NCBI RefSeq assembly: GCF_011745365.1
Contig: NW_024468909.1
Location: forward strand, 3,658,001-3,722,000
Source of the DNA: Cryphonectria parasitica EP155
Taxonomy: Eukaryota > Ascomycota > Sordariomycetes > Diaporthales > Cryphonectriaceae
Reading direction: 5' to 3'
Length of the DNA: 64,000 nucleotides
Positions 34,598 to 46,334 of this stretch are shown piece after piece; position 1 is the first letter of the stretch, and each line of letters begins with the position of its first letter. A model generated the notes under the pieces. It made no database searches and was not told the origin of the DNA. It worked only from the letters and a program-made list of their open reading frames with translations. A program made the translations under genes and the position numbers.

Positions 34598-37500
34598 CTT
34601 GCAAAATCAGCGGCGGGCTGGCGGGTATTGTGGTTGCTCGTGGTGTCGAGAGAAGGAGGGTTTCCAATGAGTGTTGTCACAACGAGTGCGGTAAGGACTG
34701 TGGCTCGCGGTTATCGACGAGAGACTTGTAGCGAAAAAGGAGTGTGTGGAGTTGGAGCAAGAAGCCTTTTTGTATTTGTATAATGACTTCTATTCTGGCT
34801 GTCGAGAAAGAAAGGAAGGGCAAAAAAAGGAGTGACTTAGGTAAGGAGAGTTGTCTTTCTCTCTCTTTCCCTTGAGAAGCTGTAAGAAAGCTCTTCACAA
34901 TGCTGACTTGCGCACGTGTGGTTGACCTGTCAAGAGGCGTGCCTTCTGACCTTGATCCCGAGGGACGCCTCCGGGGTATTATATACACCACATTTCGAAC
35001 AGCTGAAGAGGTACACTTGTAACGCCCAGCAACTCCTCAAACCACGACTGGGAGTAATTTCCACAAAAATACCTTTAGTTCTAAGCCTGCCGTCACATTA
35101 ACATGACAAGATGTATCAGGACTGCCGAGTCACGGCCGAGGGTGCGGCTCAGAGAGGCAAGAGGCTATAGCCATTAACCCTGTCGACGACTACCCTGACA
35201 GCACGCCGGGGACCTGCATGATATTGCAGGATGAGTATTTGGACGAACTAGGCGTCAATGTGGCACCCTGCCACCACAGTACTTGTGTATGTGTGTGTAT
35301 GCATGCTCAGTCCCCCTTCCAACTGGTCCCTGCACCGGGGCACATCGCTGATGGGCAAAATGAGGACAAGGGGCCAGTCTCAACCCCGGATGTTCGGCTG
35401 CCTGCGGGGCGGTAAACCAGGGACCTTGACGGGTGTGAAGAAAGAAGAAACACACACACACAGAGAGAGAGAAAGGCCCCAGGGGTTAGTAGCTATGTTT
35501 GGAAGAGAGAGAACGAAAGACGGGGAAACGGGAAACATCAAGCCCCATGCCCCATCGCGGGCCAGACCTCTGACCCAGGAGGGACTGCCGCGCCGGGTAG
35601 TGGGATGAGCCTTGCTCAAGTGCGGGTAGCGTACCGAGCGCTGAGAAGTTGTTGAGCGAATCAGATGTATATCCCGGCATTTTGGGTTAATGAATGCTGA
35701 TCTGGAGCTGCTGGCTCAGCCGCATAAGGAGAATGGATGGTATATGGGCTCTTCTACTCTTCCATTCTCTCGCCAGGTTAGATGTATCACCGTCGTCGCA
35801 TGATTCCAAGGGAGTAAGCGGTGCCCAGAACCCCAGATCACCTCGGCAGAACGTAACAAGTTCATACAAATTTTCAACATGACGCTCGCAGGAGAAGGGA
35901 TGTGGGCCACGGGACCGTGGACATGTGAGTCCATGATGATGCAGGTCCATCGGCTGGCACTGAAAAGAGGGACGACTCTAGACAAGGAAGACGGCGTCCG
36001 AGGACGTAATCCACATCCACACATCCACATTCCACACCCACACCCACACAAGTACACAACCCTTCCCTCATCCTCGACATCAAAGGCCGTACAAGCACTT
36101 GCCTGTCCCGGAGCAATGCAAGAAAGGGAAAGGCGGCCCGCCACAGCATTGCGAATGGGGCAAATGACCAAGACAAAAAGAACCTGCACCTTTTGTGGCG
36201 AGGAGAAGAAGGAAATTGAGAAAGAAGGCAGCAACGCATTGGAGTTAGACCAGATGGAATGATGCCAGTAGGGTTCTGTGTGAGTGCGCGGCACGTATTC
36301 CGTACGGCAGGGTAGCAGCGAAGAGATGGTGCCAGCTCTCTCTCTCTCTCTCTGTGTGTGCGTGCGTGCGTGTATGTGTGTGTATCTCCGTCGTTGGGTT
36401 CTCCCCCACCCCCCCAAACCCAGCGCCCTATGGTCTAATAGATGATTTGTGTGCACCATCACAGGTTCAGTACCGTGATCGAGGGTCGAAAAGAGTCATC
36501 CAATCCAGAATGGCAGCTGAGTGTGTCTGTGATCAAGGCGATACGCGGCAGGGAAGGTCCCCCCCCGTTCAAACAAGAGAGGAAGGGGAAGAAGAAGGGG
36601 GGGGGGAGGAAGAGATCGTGTTGCATTGCATTGCATTGCTGTGCAGGGCCCCTCTTCTTTCTTTGACAAATCGGGCCGCCAGGTGGGCTAAGAAAAGAGA
36701 TTCCCCCCTCCAGAAAAGAAAAAAAAAGAAAGGGTGCAAGGAATTCTGGGGTGCGTATGGCCTTGTGTCGTCTGGCCTGTAAAGGTGTGGGTTGAGGACG
36801 ATGAGTGGTCGTTGCACGAAATGAGGTTGTGTCGCTGCTCGGCTAAACCCAGTTGCACACCCCTGTAACATGTTCTGCCTGACTGACCAGGGCTCTCCGT
36901 CTCTAGCCAGTCCCGTGGCCCAGGTATGTTCTGAGCTATCTGTTTTTTTTTGGGGGGGGGGGGGGCAAAGGCGCCAACCCCGGACCAAGGGGGGAATTTG
37001 GTAGGGGTGGGGTCAGTGGTGGTGCGTGTGGTGGGGTTTTTGGGGCCTGTGCTGCCTATTCGGTAGGGGGGGCCTATGAGCGCTGGAGGCCAAACAGCTT
37101 TGCTACCTACTCACTGGCCAAAAAGATGGGTTAGGGGCTATGTAAGTGAGCTAATTAGGCGGATTAAATGCCAAGATCAGCGATCACAACTGCAGATCTT
37201 GAACAAGCTCCCCTGTGCACATCAAGCATGACAAGGGAGGATCCACAGTCTCGATGTTTCTGTTTTTCTTTTTCTTCAGTCTCCTTTCATCAAGGAAAGA
37301 CTCACCGAGCCCAAGATCAGATGGCAGCACGACCCCCCCCCCCTCCCTTGAAAGCTCCAATAGCCTTCGAGGAGTTATTCTCAGTACTATGTAGTATCCA
37401 CCACCGTTTCTATCATGGTACACCTTGTCTCCCTTAATATTATGTATCAGCCACTCACTACTCTCCTCATCATCACTCAAGACGCTCGCTGACAACAACG

Positions 37501-39352
37501 TCTCCTCCGCGCCACTCAGAGGCCCAGAACTTTGTTGAAGATGGGACTGACCTCCGAGATTGCACCATGGACAAGCCATCTCTTGCTTCTATTAACGCCT
37601 CTGTCTGTGCCTGTCAGATTTGTGTTCCGAGGCTAGTGATTCTCTCTCTGTTTCTCTCTCTTCAAAAGGAGCCGGAACAAGCCCTAGAGGGAGGCGGGGG
37701 CGAGGGGAAGCACGCCTCATCATCCTGGCTTGGGAGGAAAAAGAAAACGAGAAGAAAAAAAATGAAACTGCTGTCCATCGTCCGGCATATGTGGTGTGTC
37801 CCCAGGCAGGCAGCAAATCCTTCGGACCGACTCAGGTCCCTTTTTTCTTTTTTTCTCCATGGCTTTGAAACCTCATCCGCAGCCCCATCGATGATGCTCA
37901 CTTTGCCCCGGACTAGCCAACGACATCTTTTTCATTGACGGGGTTACAGGTGACCCGTGTGCCGCCCGTTGCCAGATCCCTGGGTTGCTGGGACTGGTAG
38001 AGAAACAGGGGACCGTCGGCGTCCGGGGTGCGCCGGCGTCCGGTTGAACAGAGTATCACCAGATCAGCCTCTCCCTGTCCGCTCGTGGGAGGTTAGTAGT
38101 GATGACAACTCTCAGAACGTAAGAGGGCGCTGGGCAGAACCATGATGCAATGGGCAGAATTAATATCTGTTCTGCTTCAATTGCCAGGAAGGGCGAGCAC
38201 ATGGGGACAAATCCAGATAGACCACGAGATCTCTCATATCCGCCTTGCCTCCTCCTTGCCTTCCCGTCCCGCGCGGGAAAATAGCCCTCGAGGCCCCTCC
38301 AGATCTTTATGCCTGACATGTGAGTGATAATGCTGTTGTGTCTGCTGTCCTCTTGACGTGTTCATCCGGTACCTGCGTCCTCGAGGGATTGTGCATATGC
38401 CGGCAGATGGAGACATGTCTCGAGGTTTCGAATCTGACCAAATATAAAGAACAAGGGAAAAAGGATCAATTTAACCCTATTTCGAAACCCCACATTCCTT
38501 TTAACCCTCTATTTCTCTCTTCTTCTTCTCTCTCCTCGATCAGTCTCTTGGACAGCGACGGCAACGTACGGGAAAACTGATGCGATCAAGGAGGAATTGG
38601 CCCCCAGAATAGATCTATTTCCGATGCCATGAGTGAATAGTCGGGCGTTGTTCCTTTCCCTTTTTCCTTGTCACATACCTATCTTAGAAGTAAGCATGTC
38701 GAAACAGCCGATAGCTCTCTCATCTATACCAATTCAGCCTCGGTCGAGCCTGGTGAAATTGAGGGAGCTCTCGTCACATCACACGTTGCCTCTCAGAGCC
38801 ATGTCGGCGTAGTATTATCGTCGGGCATGTATCTTGGGTATCTGTGGAAGTCAGTGCTCGGATGGCTATGTCTTCGGCCATGCTCTGGACTCAGCGCTTC
38901 CGGCTCTGCTACCCGTCGGTCCTTTTTCTCCCCTCGCACCATTGCCTCTGGTGTCCCCCCCCCCTTTTTTTTCTCGTTCCTTTCTTTGAGTATCACGAGA
39001 TAACAGAGACAGAGAGGGGAGGGAGGTTAATGCAGGGAGGGATCAACATCAACTCTGAATCATTAGCGGGCGTACGATGATGCCCTCCACCGTCTGTGCT
39101 CGTGGTCTGCTCCCTCAATGATGTCCCATGCGAGAGGCAAAGGTGAATGAGCCACTCTGGTCACCTTGAATTTCGCGACATCCTGCTTTGCCGTACATCC
39201 TGTTGTCTCCATACACCAACGGCCAAAAGATGTCCAAACGCCCACCACTGAATCCAAACGCCGGGACCTCACAATCCATCCAATACCTCCTCTTCCCCCT
39301 TGGATATCTCCACCGGCAATAAAGCAGCATTGGCGCCCCACTCGCACCGCTC
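34598..39352. other. Gene-free interval of about 4.8 kb
   Basis: Upstream region of the GH64 gene and downstream of the GH16 gene. No gene recognised. It contains a CT/GT composite repeat (36336-36384), poly-T followed by a 14-base poly-G (36943-36965), purine tracts (36575-36615) and simple-sequence-driven frames such as 35716-36462 minus. No regulatory site was identified with confidence. Confidence 0.5.
36336..36384. repeat. Compound (CT)n-(GT)n-(GCGT)n repeat
   Basis: Nine CT units pass directly into GT and TGCG units and then TGTATGTG, about 49 bases in all. Confidence 0.85.
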
Positions 39353-40763
39353 TCAAAGCCCGAGCATCCAGCTCGCACCCGCGAGCGAGGCTCCCATCAA
39401 CACCCAAGTCAGGTGGCTCACTCTCACCCCAGCAGCTGCCGCACCCTTGATCCCACTGTCCGATGACACCGTCTGGTTAGACGTCATATTCTTCTGGCCC
39501 GAGAAGAACCATCCTGCAGCGGAGGAGTTCGTGGCGGTGACATCCGGGATGTCGCACACGGCGCCCGTCGAGCTTGGGTCAGCACACCGTGCCGCAAAGT
39601 CCTTCTGGCGGCTGGCATCGCTGCTATTAAAGTACGCCTTGACGTACCCGATCTCGAGCACGGCGTCGCTGGCGGGGGGCCCACCAGACCACTCCGGGTT
39701 GCCGTTACTCCACTGGCTGACGGCGAGGTGGCCTGCATGCGTGGGCACGGCTGCAGGGTCGTCCATTTCGGCGAGTACGCTGCCGTCCGCGTAGAAGAGG
39801 ACGCGGCCGGGGACCCAGTCGATGCGGTACTCATGGAAGTCGGCCCGCGGGTCGAATGGAAGGTAGATGACCTGGTACGTGTTTGTGTGCGCGGCGTTGT
39901 AGTTTGCCTCGGCCGAGGCGTCGGACTGCAGCACGAGGTTAACTGGGTAGCTGGCGTTGGAGGTCTCAAACTGCTTGGAGAGAAACTCAATGTCGATCTC
40001 TTGCGTGTCGTTGTAGTACTGTGAAGAGGCGTTAGCATGAGCGTGACATTGTGTCCGCAGCGACCATCTCTTCTTGTTTTTTTCTCTCTCGTCGTAGCAA
40101 GGGAGAAAGAGAAAAAGGCGACGGGGAGAGAGAACGAAAGGGGGCGAAAGAGGGATTGCGCTGGAGTTCTGCTGGATATGACATCCACCCCAGCCTTGCC
40201 AGGTATTGCCCAGCATAAACACCATCCAGAAGATGACCCAAAACTTTTCTTTCGCACAAACTCACCCAGAAGAAAGCCGACACGGTCCCCGCGATCCCCG
40301 TCAGCTTCATGCTGCTCCTAAACGTCCCATACGACACGTCCAGCCGCGCGCTGTCCACCTCACCCCCTTGGACATCCCCATCCGTCTCCGAGCCTCCCAC
40401 GACCGTGATTTGCAGGCCGTCCCCCTCCGACGACACCGCGTTGTCAACATTCATCATCTCGCCGTAGCTGCCGCGGGCAATGGTGGCGTCCTCGCTCCAG
40501 TTCTGGCGCACCCAGTCCGTGTTCTTGGCGATGTTGCTGATGTTGACAAAGTTGGTCTCAATCAGGTCTGTCACCACGTACTGCCTTGTCTCGTTGGTGC
40601 TGTTGGTCGGCAGTGTCGTGAGACGGTAGCCGCACTCGCAGTCGGCGCGGGCGGGGCGCCCACCTGCGGCGAGGAGCAGGGTGAACGTTGTGAACCTCGA
40701 GAGGAGACCCTTCTTTTTCCTCCTCGTGGTAGCCATCTCGAGGCTGGAAGGTTGCCGACCCAT
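39353..40763 (-). CDS. GH16 glucanase/transglycosidase, GPI-type
   Basis: Two exons, 40266-40763 and 39353-40018, 387 aa. The 247-nt intron (GTGAGT donor, CAG acceptor) lies just before the active site: joined, it reads SAFFW-YYNDTQEIDIEFL. Glu173-Ile-Asp175-Ile-Glu177 is the GH16 catalytic ExDxE motif. The N-terminus is basic and then hydrophobic (FTTFTLLLAAGG), with likely cleavage before DCECGYRL; a second Met at residue 10 also fits as start. Several Asn-X-Ser/Thr sites are present. The C-terminus has a Ser/Gly/Ala-rich stretch and a hydrophobic end (VLMGASLAGASWMLGL), a likely GPI-attachment signal. It is expected to act on beta-1,3(4)-glucan or remodel glucan at the cell wall; the precise GH16 subfamily is not settled. 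It lies 4.8 kb from the GH64 gene, on the same strand. Confidence 0.88.
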
Positions 40764-42716
40764 GGCGCTTCTCGATATGATGGCAAATGGGGCGGTTTGA
40801 AAGGTTAGTTGTTCTGAATGTTACTGCCAGCAATAATGGCTCCTGGGGTCCCAAGCAGTGTCTGAATGCGTGAAGTAGAATGCTGGTCTCAATGATGTGT
40901 CGCAAACAATATCAGCGATTGCACAAGACAGCGCAAGAGTGTCACGCGAGATACGGCAACAAATTTACTCGGGTGCAGTCTCTCTCTGTCTTGATAGAGA
41001 GAGGCGAGTCGATCTCAGTGATTAAGCGACCGAGTGTGAATCACTGAATCAACAAAGTGACACAACCTTCAAATCAAGTCAAACCAAATGAGTCGGAAAA
41101 AAAGAATCATACTCTGCTGCAGATAGAAAGCGGAGGTGTTTTCCAGACGGCGCTTCCATGGGGGAGGAGGCAAACTCCTCCCTCGTATCCATCTGATCAT
41201 TTGGTTGGCTGGCTGGGAGAGAGACATGGTTCGAGATCCTAGTAGAAAATAAGGCACTATGGCATTCTGCAAGGGCAAGACAATATATTGCCGGCGACCA
41301 GGACGCGGGAAGGCGCCAACGGCAAAAGCAAGAAAGGCGGGGAGAGAAGAGGCTGGGCTGGAACAAGATTGCCGATCTGGAGTCGTGCAGGAAGGACCTC
41401 ACCCGCTTGTGGGTTCCTGCTTGGAGTTACACAAGGACAGTGCCCAAAAGCGAAGAATTCAAAAGTGATCATCATCATCGCAGACGGCGAGTGCAGCCAG
41501 GCCAAAACACTGAAGACTCCTATTGACCGCTGTGGCGCTATGATTTCCTCCCTTCAGTGGTGCACACCTGATCAATCACCTTCCGAGGGTGGTAATATCT
41601 CGGCGACATCCCTGTCCTTAAGACCTCTGCCATGCCTGGGGACGCGGATTGCTACCTATCATGGCAGTCTCTTCCTTAAGGGCTACGCCTCAGTCAAGTC
41701 GGCACACAAGAATCCCACCCTGAACAACAAGACAGTCATGGCCGTCTTGCAGTTGGCGTACGTGTCATGTCATTCACCCATGAGAGCATTCATTGCGCGC
41801 ATATTTATAGAGAGAAGAGAGACGTTGCTTGAACGCTAGACTAGAGAAATGCTCCTGTACACCTCGAAATATCCGAGTCAAAGAGAGATAGAGAGAGTGA
41901 GACAAACAAGACGACTATCATTAATAAAAGAACAGCGACAACCAAAAAAAAAACCAAACCAAAAAAAAACAATCTCGTCGCGAACCTCGTTATTGCATTA
42001 ATTCTGGCCCCGACGCAAAACCCGTTCCTACAGACCTCCAGCATGTCCATGTTTCCGCGTCTAGTACACTGACATAAGAGATGAAGAACGAGGAAACGGC
42101 AAACCAAACAACGCATGAGTATCGAACAAGGTATCAGGAAAGGAATACAGAGGAAGAAAAGAGAGGAAAATAACCACAAACAACAAACAGACAAACAGTA
42201 AAGAAAAAGAAAAAAAGCCAAAAAAAAAAAAAAAACCAAAAAAAAAAACTCAAGAACAAGAACCATTAAAAGTAAACGGTAGGGTCGCCGTAGCGAGAAG
42301 AAAAAAGGACAAGGAGAAGTAGAGTCCTAATCCTCCCATTGGGGCCAGCCAACGAATCCATCCGTGCTGCAGATATTAGGTTTGCCGCCAGAAGCATGCT
42401 TCAGCCCTCTCAACCTCGACCTTTCCAAACCATGTGAAAGGACCAAAAAAGCATGACCGACCGGGCTTTTTGCCAAACCTGCCCCATCCTTGGTTATTAC
42501 CAGTGACCCTTCGTAAACATGTGGACGGAAAAAACAACAAATAAAGATAAAAACAAGGAAATCGGAAAGATTCGACAAGAACCCTTCGCCCCCACGCCAG
42601 ACTATGAAATCAAAATGAGAAGAAAGACATGGAGAGTAAGTATGCCAAGGAAAGTCGCCTCATCCCCTCGAGGAAGGATATAGGAGACGTGCAAGTGTGG
42701 GAAATGATCGCGAGAA
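40764..42716. other. Intergenic region, A-rich near the transcription factor stop
   Basis: About 2 kb with no supported gene: promoter side of the GH16 gene and 3' flank of the C2H2 gene. A strongly A-rich stretch at about 41940-42260 includes runs of 8-16 A with short interruptions. The frame 41841-42266 minus is a translation of this tract. Confidence 0.5.
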
Positions 42717-45378
42717 TCAATACACGCTGTCTGCGTCAGCTCCCTGCGAGGTCATAGACGGCGTCGAGACGTTGGAAGACATCTCAATGTCATCGACGTA
42801 GCCGCAAAGGGCCTGCGCGTGGAGACGGAAAGACTCGCCCATCAGTCGGGTCATTCTGCGAAACAAGTCAGCGGCCATACATAGAAATCGGTGCAGTTTC
42901 AAGAGATAATCAGGCACTTACCCCCAGACGACCACCTCGTCAAGCATGGAGCCCCACAGACGGGCCACAATTGAGCCCAGCTGGGAGATGTAGTGCTGCT
43001 CCAGGTCCTTCTCAAACAGCTTCCGAATCTTGTTGTACATGACCATCTCCTCATCGGTGGCTGGCTCTTCGTCATGTTCCAGACGGTAGAGCCAGAGGCT
43101 GAGGATGATCATGAGATCCATGCCGCAGAGAGGGTGCTCAATGCTCCAGTTGGTCGGAGAGGTGCGGGCAACCCAGCGGACGCCCTGGACCACCGCAGTC
43201 TCAATGCAGTCATAACACTCTTGGATGACCTTGATCATCTCCGAAGAGCGCTTGACCCGGTCCCGCGCGCCTGACATCGCCGCAGCGACTTCGTACGAAT
43301 CATGGTAACGAAGAGCTTCCTGGACGGTCTTGAGGTCGACTTCAAGTCGAGCTCGGGCGCTGCGGAACATGGCCGTAGCATTGAAAATCAGGGGGTGGCC
43401 CTTGTGAGGCGAGATGATGGGCACGGTAGCAGCCTCGGGCTCGCAGAGATCGAGAGATTTCTCCCACGTCTCGAGAGCAAGCCTGAGCTTGTACTCAGTG
43501 ACCACATCCTGGAGAGCCTCAGGGCTGCGCTTGTGATACCAGACCTCAAGGAAGAGCGCGTTGATCATCACACGGGTGGCAAAGGCACTGTACTTGAGCG
43601 CCTCGCCCTGGAACAGCTTCTCATGCGCCTCCATGAACGTCATGCCCGCCGAAACGCCCAGCTGTTCCTGCCAGGCTACCTCGTCGGACACCGTCATGTT
43701 CCAGAGAGCTTCCGTTGAGGGCAGGTGCAGGTCCTCAAACTCGTTGAAACTGATGGCTGGCGTGTGGTTGAAAGACAGCGTCAGGAGGCCGAAGAAGATG
43801 TAGACCGCGTAGTACGTGCGCCTGCAGCCTTCATCCTCGACCCACTCCGCACGCGTCGGCAGGCGGCCCTCACGGGCTTCCTGTCTCAACTTCAACTCGT
43901 AGCGGTTACCAGCAACCATGTTCGCCAGGAGACTCTTGATCGAACAAGCCCATTCCAGGCCCTTGGGGTCACCACTCCAACTCGCGAAGATCATGTTCAG
44001 CAGGGAGCCTTGCATAGCCCACAGTGGGCACTTGCGAGAGCTGAAGTTCTCCTTGTTCTGAAGGAACTGGTTGACCAGGATCTTGCTACCGACGTGCAGC
44101 ATGTAAGCCTGCTCTTGGTCGAAGGCGTAGAGCGCACCGATGGACAGTACAGTCAAGAGCAGAGCAGGCGAGACCTTGGTCGGCTCGAACGAGGCCGGGT
44201 GGAGGAAGGGCAGGTGATGATGGAACATGCCAAAGTAGGTCGAAAGATACCGGTTGAGGCAGGCGAGGTTCGGCAGACGGAAGCCGTCAGGGATGGCACG
44301 CTCGGCATCAGTGCTGCGGATGTTCTCCTGGATCATGCTACGTTCCTCATCACTCTTCAACTGAGGGGCCTTGAACCCAGCCGACGTCTGACGAGCCTCG
44401 CCGAGGCCGTGAGCGCCCTGTGAGAGAGGCGTGCCGGCAGTAGAGGTCTGGGTCGAGTTGGCGAGCGACTGCGAGGTCATAGAGTCATGACCGTTGGCTT
44501 GTCGGGAAAACATGGAGCTCGACTGGGGCTGGACAGTGCTGGCACTGGTAGCAAGCGAGTGCTGAGAAGCAAACGATCCATTGGCTGAGGCGAGCGCGGA
44601 GTTCTTGTGCTCCCCGTGGAATGCGTCCCACTGGGTAGGAAGGCCAATCGCGCCGTTCGGATAGGTAACAGTCGGAGGGTCCATGATGGCGTCGCCGTTC
44701 TGAGCAAACGGAACTTGACCAGTCTCGTAGGATCCGCTGTTGCCGTGCATGACAGCAGTCGCCTTATGATGAAGATCAGCAACTAGCATGGCTGCAGTCT
44801 CGACATCGAAGCCGTTGTCGCCACCACCACCCATTTGCTCTAGAGCAGAGTCGTCGAGACCCAGTTCAGGCTTGGCAGCAGCAGCAACCGTCTTGGGCTT
44901 GGGACCACCACGGCGCTTGCCATCACTATGGAGAGGGATGCCTCCATCCTTGGCGTGAACGGTTCGATCATGTCGCAGGAGAAGATCGCGGCGCACGAAT
45001 GTGCTCCTGCACTTCATGCACTTGAATGGCCGCTCCTTCGTGTCTGCGTATAGGGGCACTAGGTCAGCTTACAGCCACACACGAAAAAAAAATTTGCTAC
45101 CGCGGCTTGTGCAACACGAGATACTACAGCCCTCCCACGCAACGTGGAATGTCTGCAGGGCAACGGACAGTATCGAAAGAGGAAAATTAGAAGGGTGTGG
45201 GGGTGTGGATTCACATACGAGAGCGCTCATGTCTGCTTCGGTGCTCGCTCCTGCTGAAGGCACGGGAGCAGTACTGGCACTTGTACTTCCTCTCTGGTGC
45301 GAGTGAGGTCTTTCGCGAGGCGGGCGTTGGAGACGCAGTGGCGGGCACGGGCACAGCGGAAACGGCTGCGCCAGGCAT
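42717..45378 (-). CDS. C2H2 zinc-finger transcription factor with fungal-specific regulatory domain
   Basis: Three exons: 45219-45378, 42922-45043, 42717-42855; 806 aa. Exon 1 starts at ATG 45378 (MPGAAVSAV, A at -3) and is short. Two tandem C2H2 fingers lie at residues 34-83: finger 1 has Cys34, Cys37, His50 and His54; finger 2 has Cys62, Cys65, His78 and His83. Intron 1 (GTATGT/CAG, 175 nt) splits the codon of His54, the last ligand of finger 1. A basic patch follows (DGKRRGGPKPKT), then a ~150-residue disordered Ser/Gln/Asn-rich linker. From ~280 to ~750 the sequence is helical with the pattern of the fungal-specific transcription factor domain (YLSTYFGMFHHHLPFLHPASF, then a DEGCRRTYYAVYIFFGLL segment). 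Intron 2 (GTAAGT/CAG, 66 nt) precedes a short C-terminal exon ending DADSVY. Expected nuclear activator or repressor; target genes unknown. The architecture resembles fungal AmdX-like C2H2 regulators, but I cannot assign an orthologue. Confidence 0.85.
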
Positions 45379-45793
45379 CTTGGAAGACGGTCTGTCGCGT
45401 TGGGGCTGAAGTCGAACGAGACTTGCGAAACGGGAACGTGGTTCCAGTCACGGCAGGACGGACGGACGACGACGCTGTGGATTGACGGCGACGATTGGCA
45501 ACGGCGGTCGGCACTCGGAAAACTATTAATTGACACCCTCACAGAACGATGTTGAAAATCGCCTGACTCCTCGCTCGCACGCGGCTCCCGTGGGATTTAA
45601 AGTGTGTCGACTTGACTCTGAGGGGCGATGTGGTTCATTTGGGTCGGTATACGGGTCATGGACGAGACCTGTGGCTGGGTAAAGGGGATAAGATGGCAGC
45701 AGTGGCCAAATCGATGTACTGGAAGTGAAGGAATGGTCCTGCTCTGGGACAAGAAGAATATGTGGTGGACGCGAGGTCGATGCAGGTTGTGCA

Positions 45794-45826
45794 GGTGGTG
45801 GTGGTGGTGGTGGTGGTGGTGGTGGT
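45794..45826. repeat. (GGT)11 trinucleotide repeat
   Basis: Eleven exact GGT units, about 420 bases upstream of the C2H2 gene start. On that gene's strand the repeat is (ACC)11 and may lie in its leader. Confidence 0.95.
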
Positions 45827-46214
45827 AGTGGTTGGAAAAAAGTGTTCGCAGTAAATGCGGAGTTGATGATGAACGGGAGGAGGAGAGGAGGGGTTGGCTT
45901 CTCTTTTCGCGGCGGGAGTCGCAGAGGAAAAGGGAGGGCCGAAATTTGGGTGGCCCTTGTCTCTTTGGAGGGGCGAGGGGGGTTTGTGGGAGGGGGAGAG
46001 GGGGCTCCAAAAACTGTCTAGCGCACATTGGCTGTAAGATTGCCCTTGGGACGGCGCAGTACAGGCTACCTACAGATGTGCGTCGCCCGGCTGCTGGTCT
46101 CAGGTAGAGGGGACACATGCATCCCACCTGCAGCAGAAAGTGGGGTCATTTCTATCCAAGCTCCGGAGGGGTGGAATGGCCTAAACCTCACTAGACCCAC
46201 AAGGATGTCACCGT

Positions 46215-46334
46215 TGTACTTTGCTATAGTAGTACTGTAGGCTGCCAGCTGCCCAGGCGCTCCTACCTACCATAGTACACACTACAACTATAGTAGCACG
46301 CTCTTACTTGCATGCTGTACCGTACTGTGGTACA
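46215..46334. repeat. GTAC/TAGTAC-rich palindromic cluster
   Basis: About 120 bases with repeated GTACT, TAGTAC, CTATAGTAG and GTACCGTACTGTGGTAC words in both orientations. The largest of the dispersed clusters in this window. Confidence 0.5.

Noticed and set aside
43725..44423. 232-codon plus-strand frame
   Set aside because: Antisense shadow of the C2H2 factor, produced by its high third-position GC.
15651..45378. A secondary-metabolite gene cluster around the MFS transporter and transcription factor
   Set aside because: No polyketide synthase, peptide synthetase, terpene synthase or typical tailoring enzyme is present; neighbours are housekeeping or wall genes.
45227..45542. Two minus-strand frames upstream of the C2H2 gene
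   Set aside because: Neither contains the first zinc finger; the finger lies in a third, shorter frame starting at 45378.
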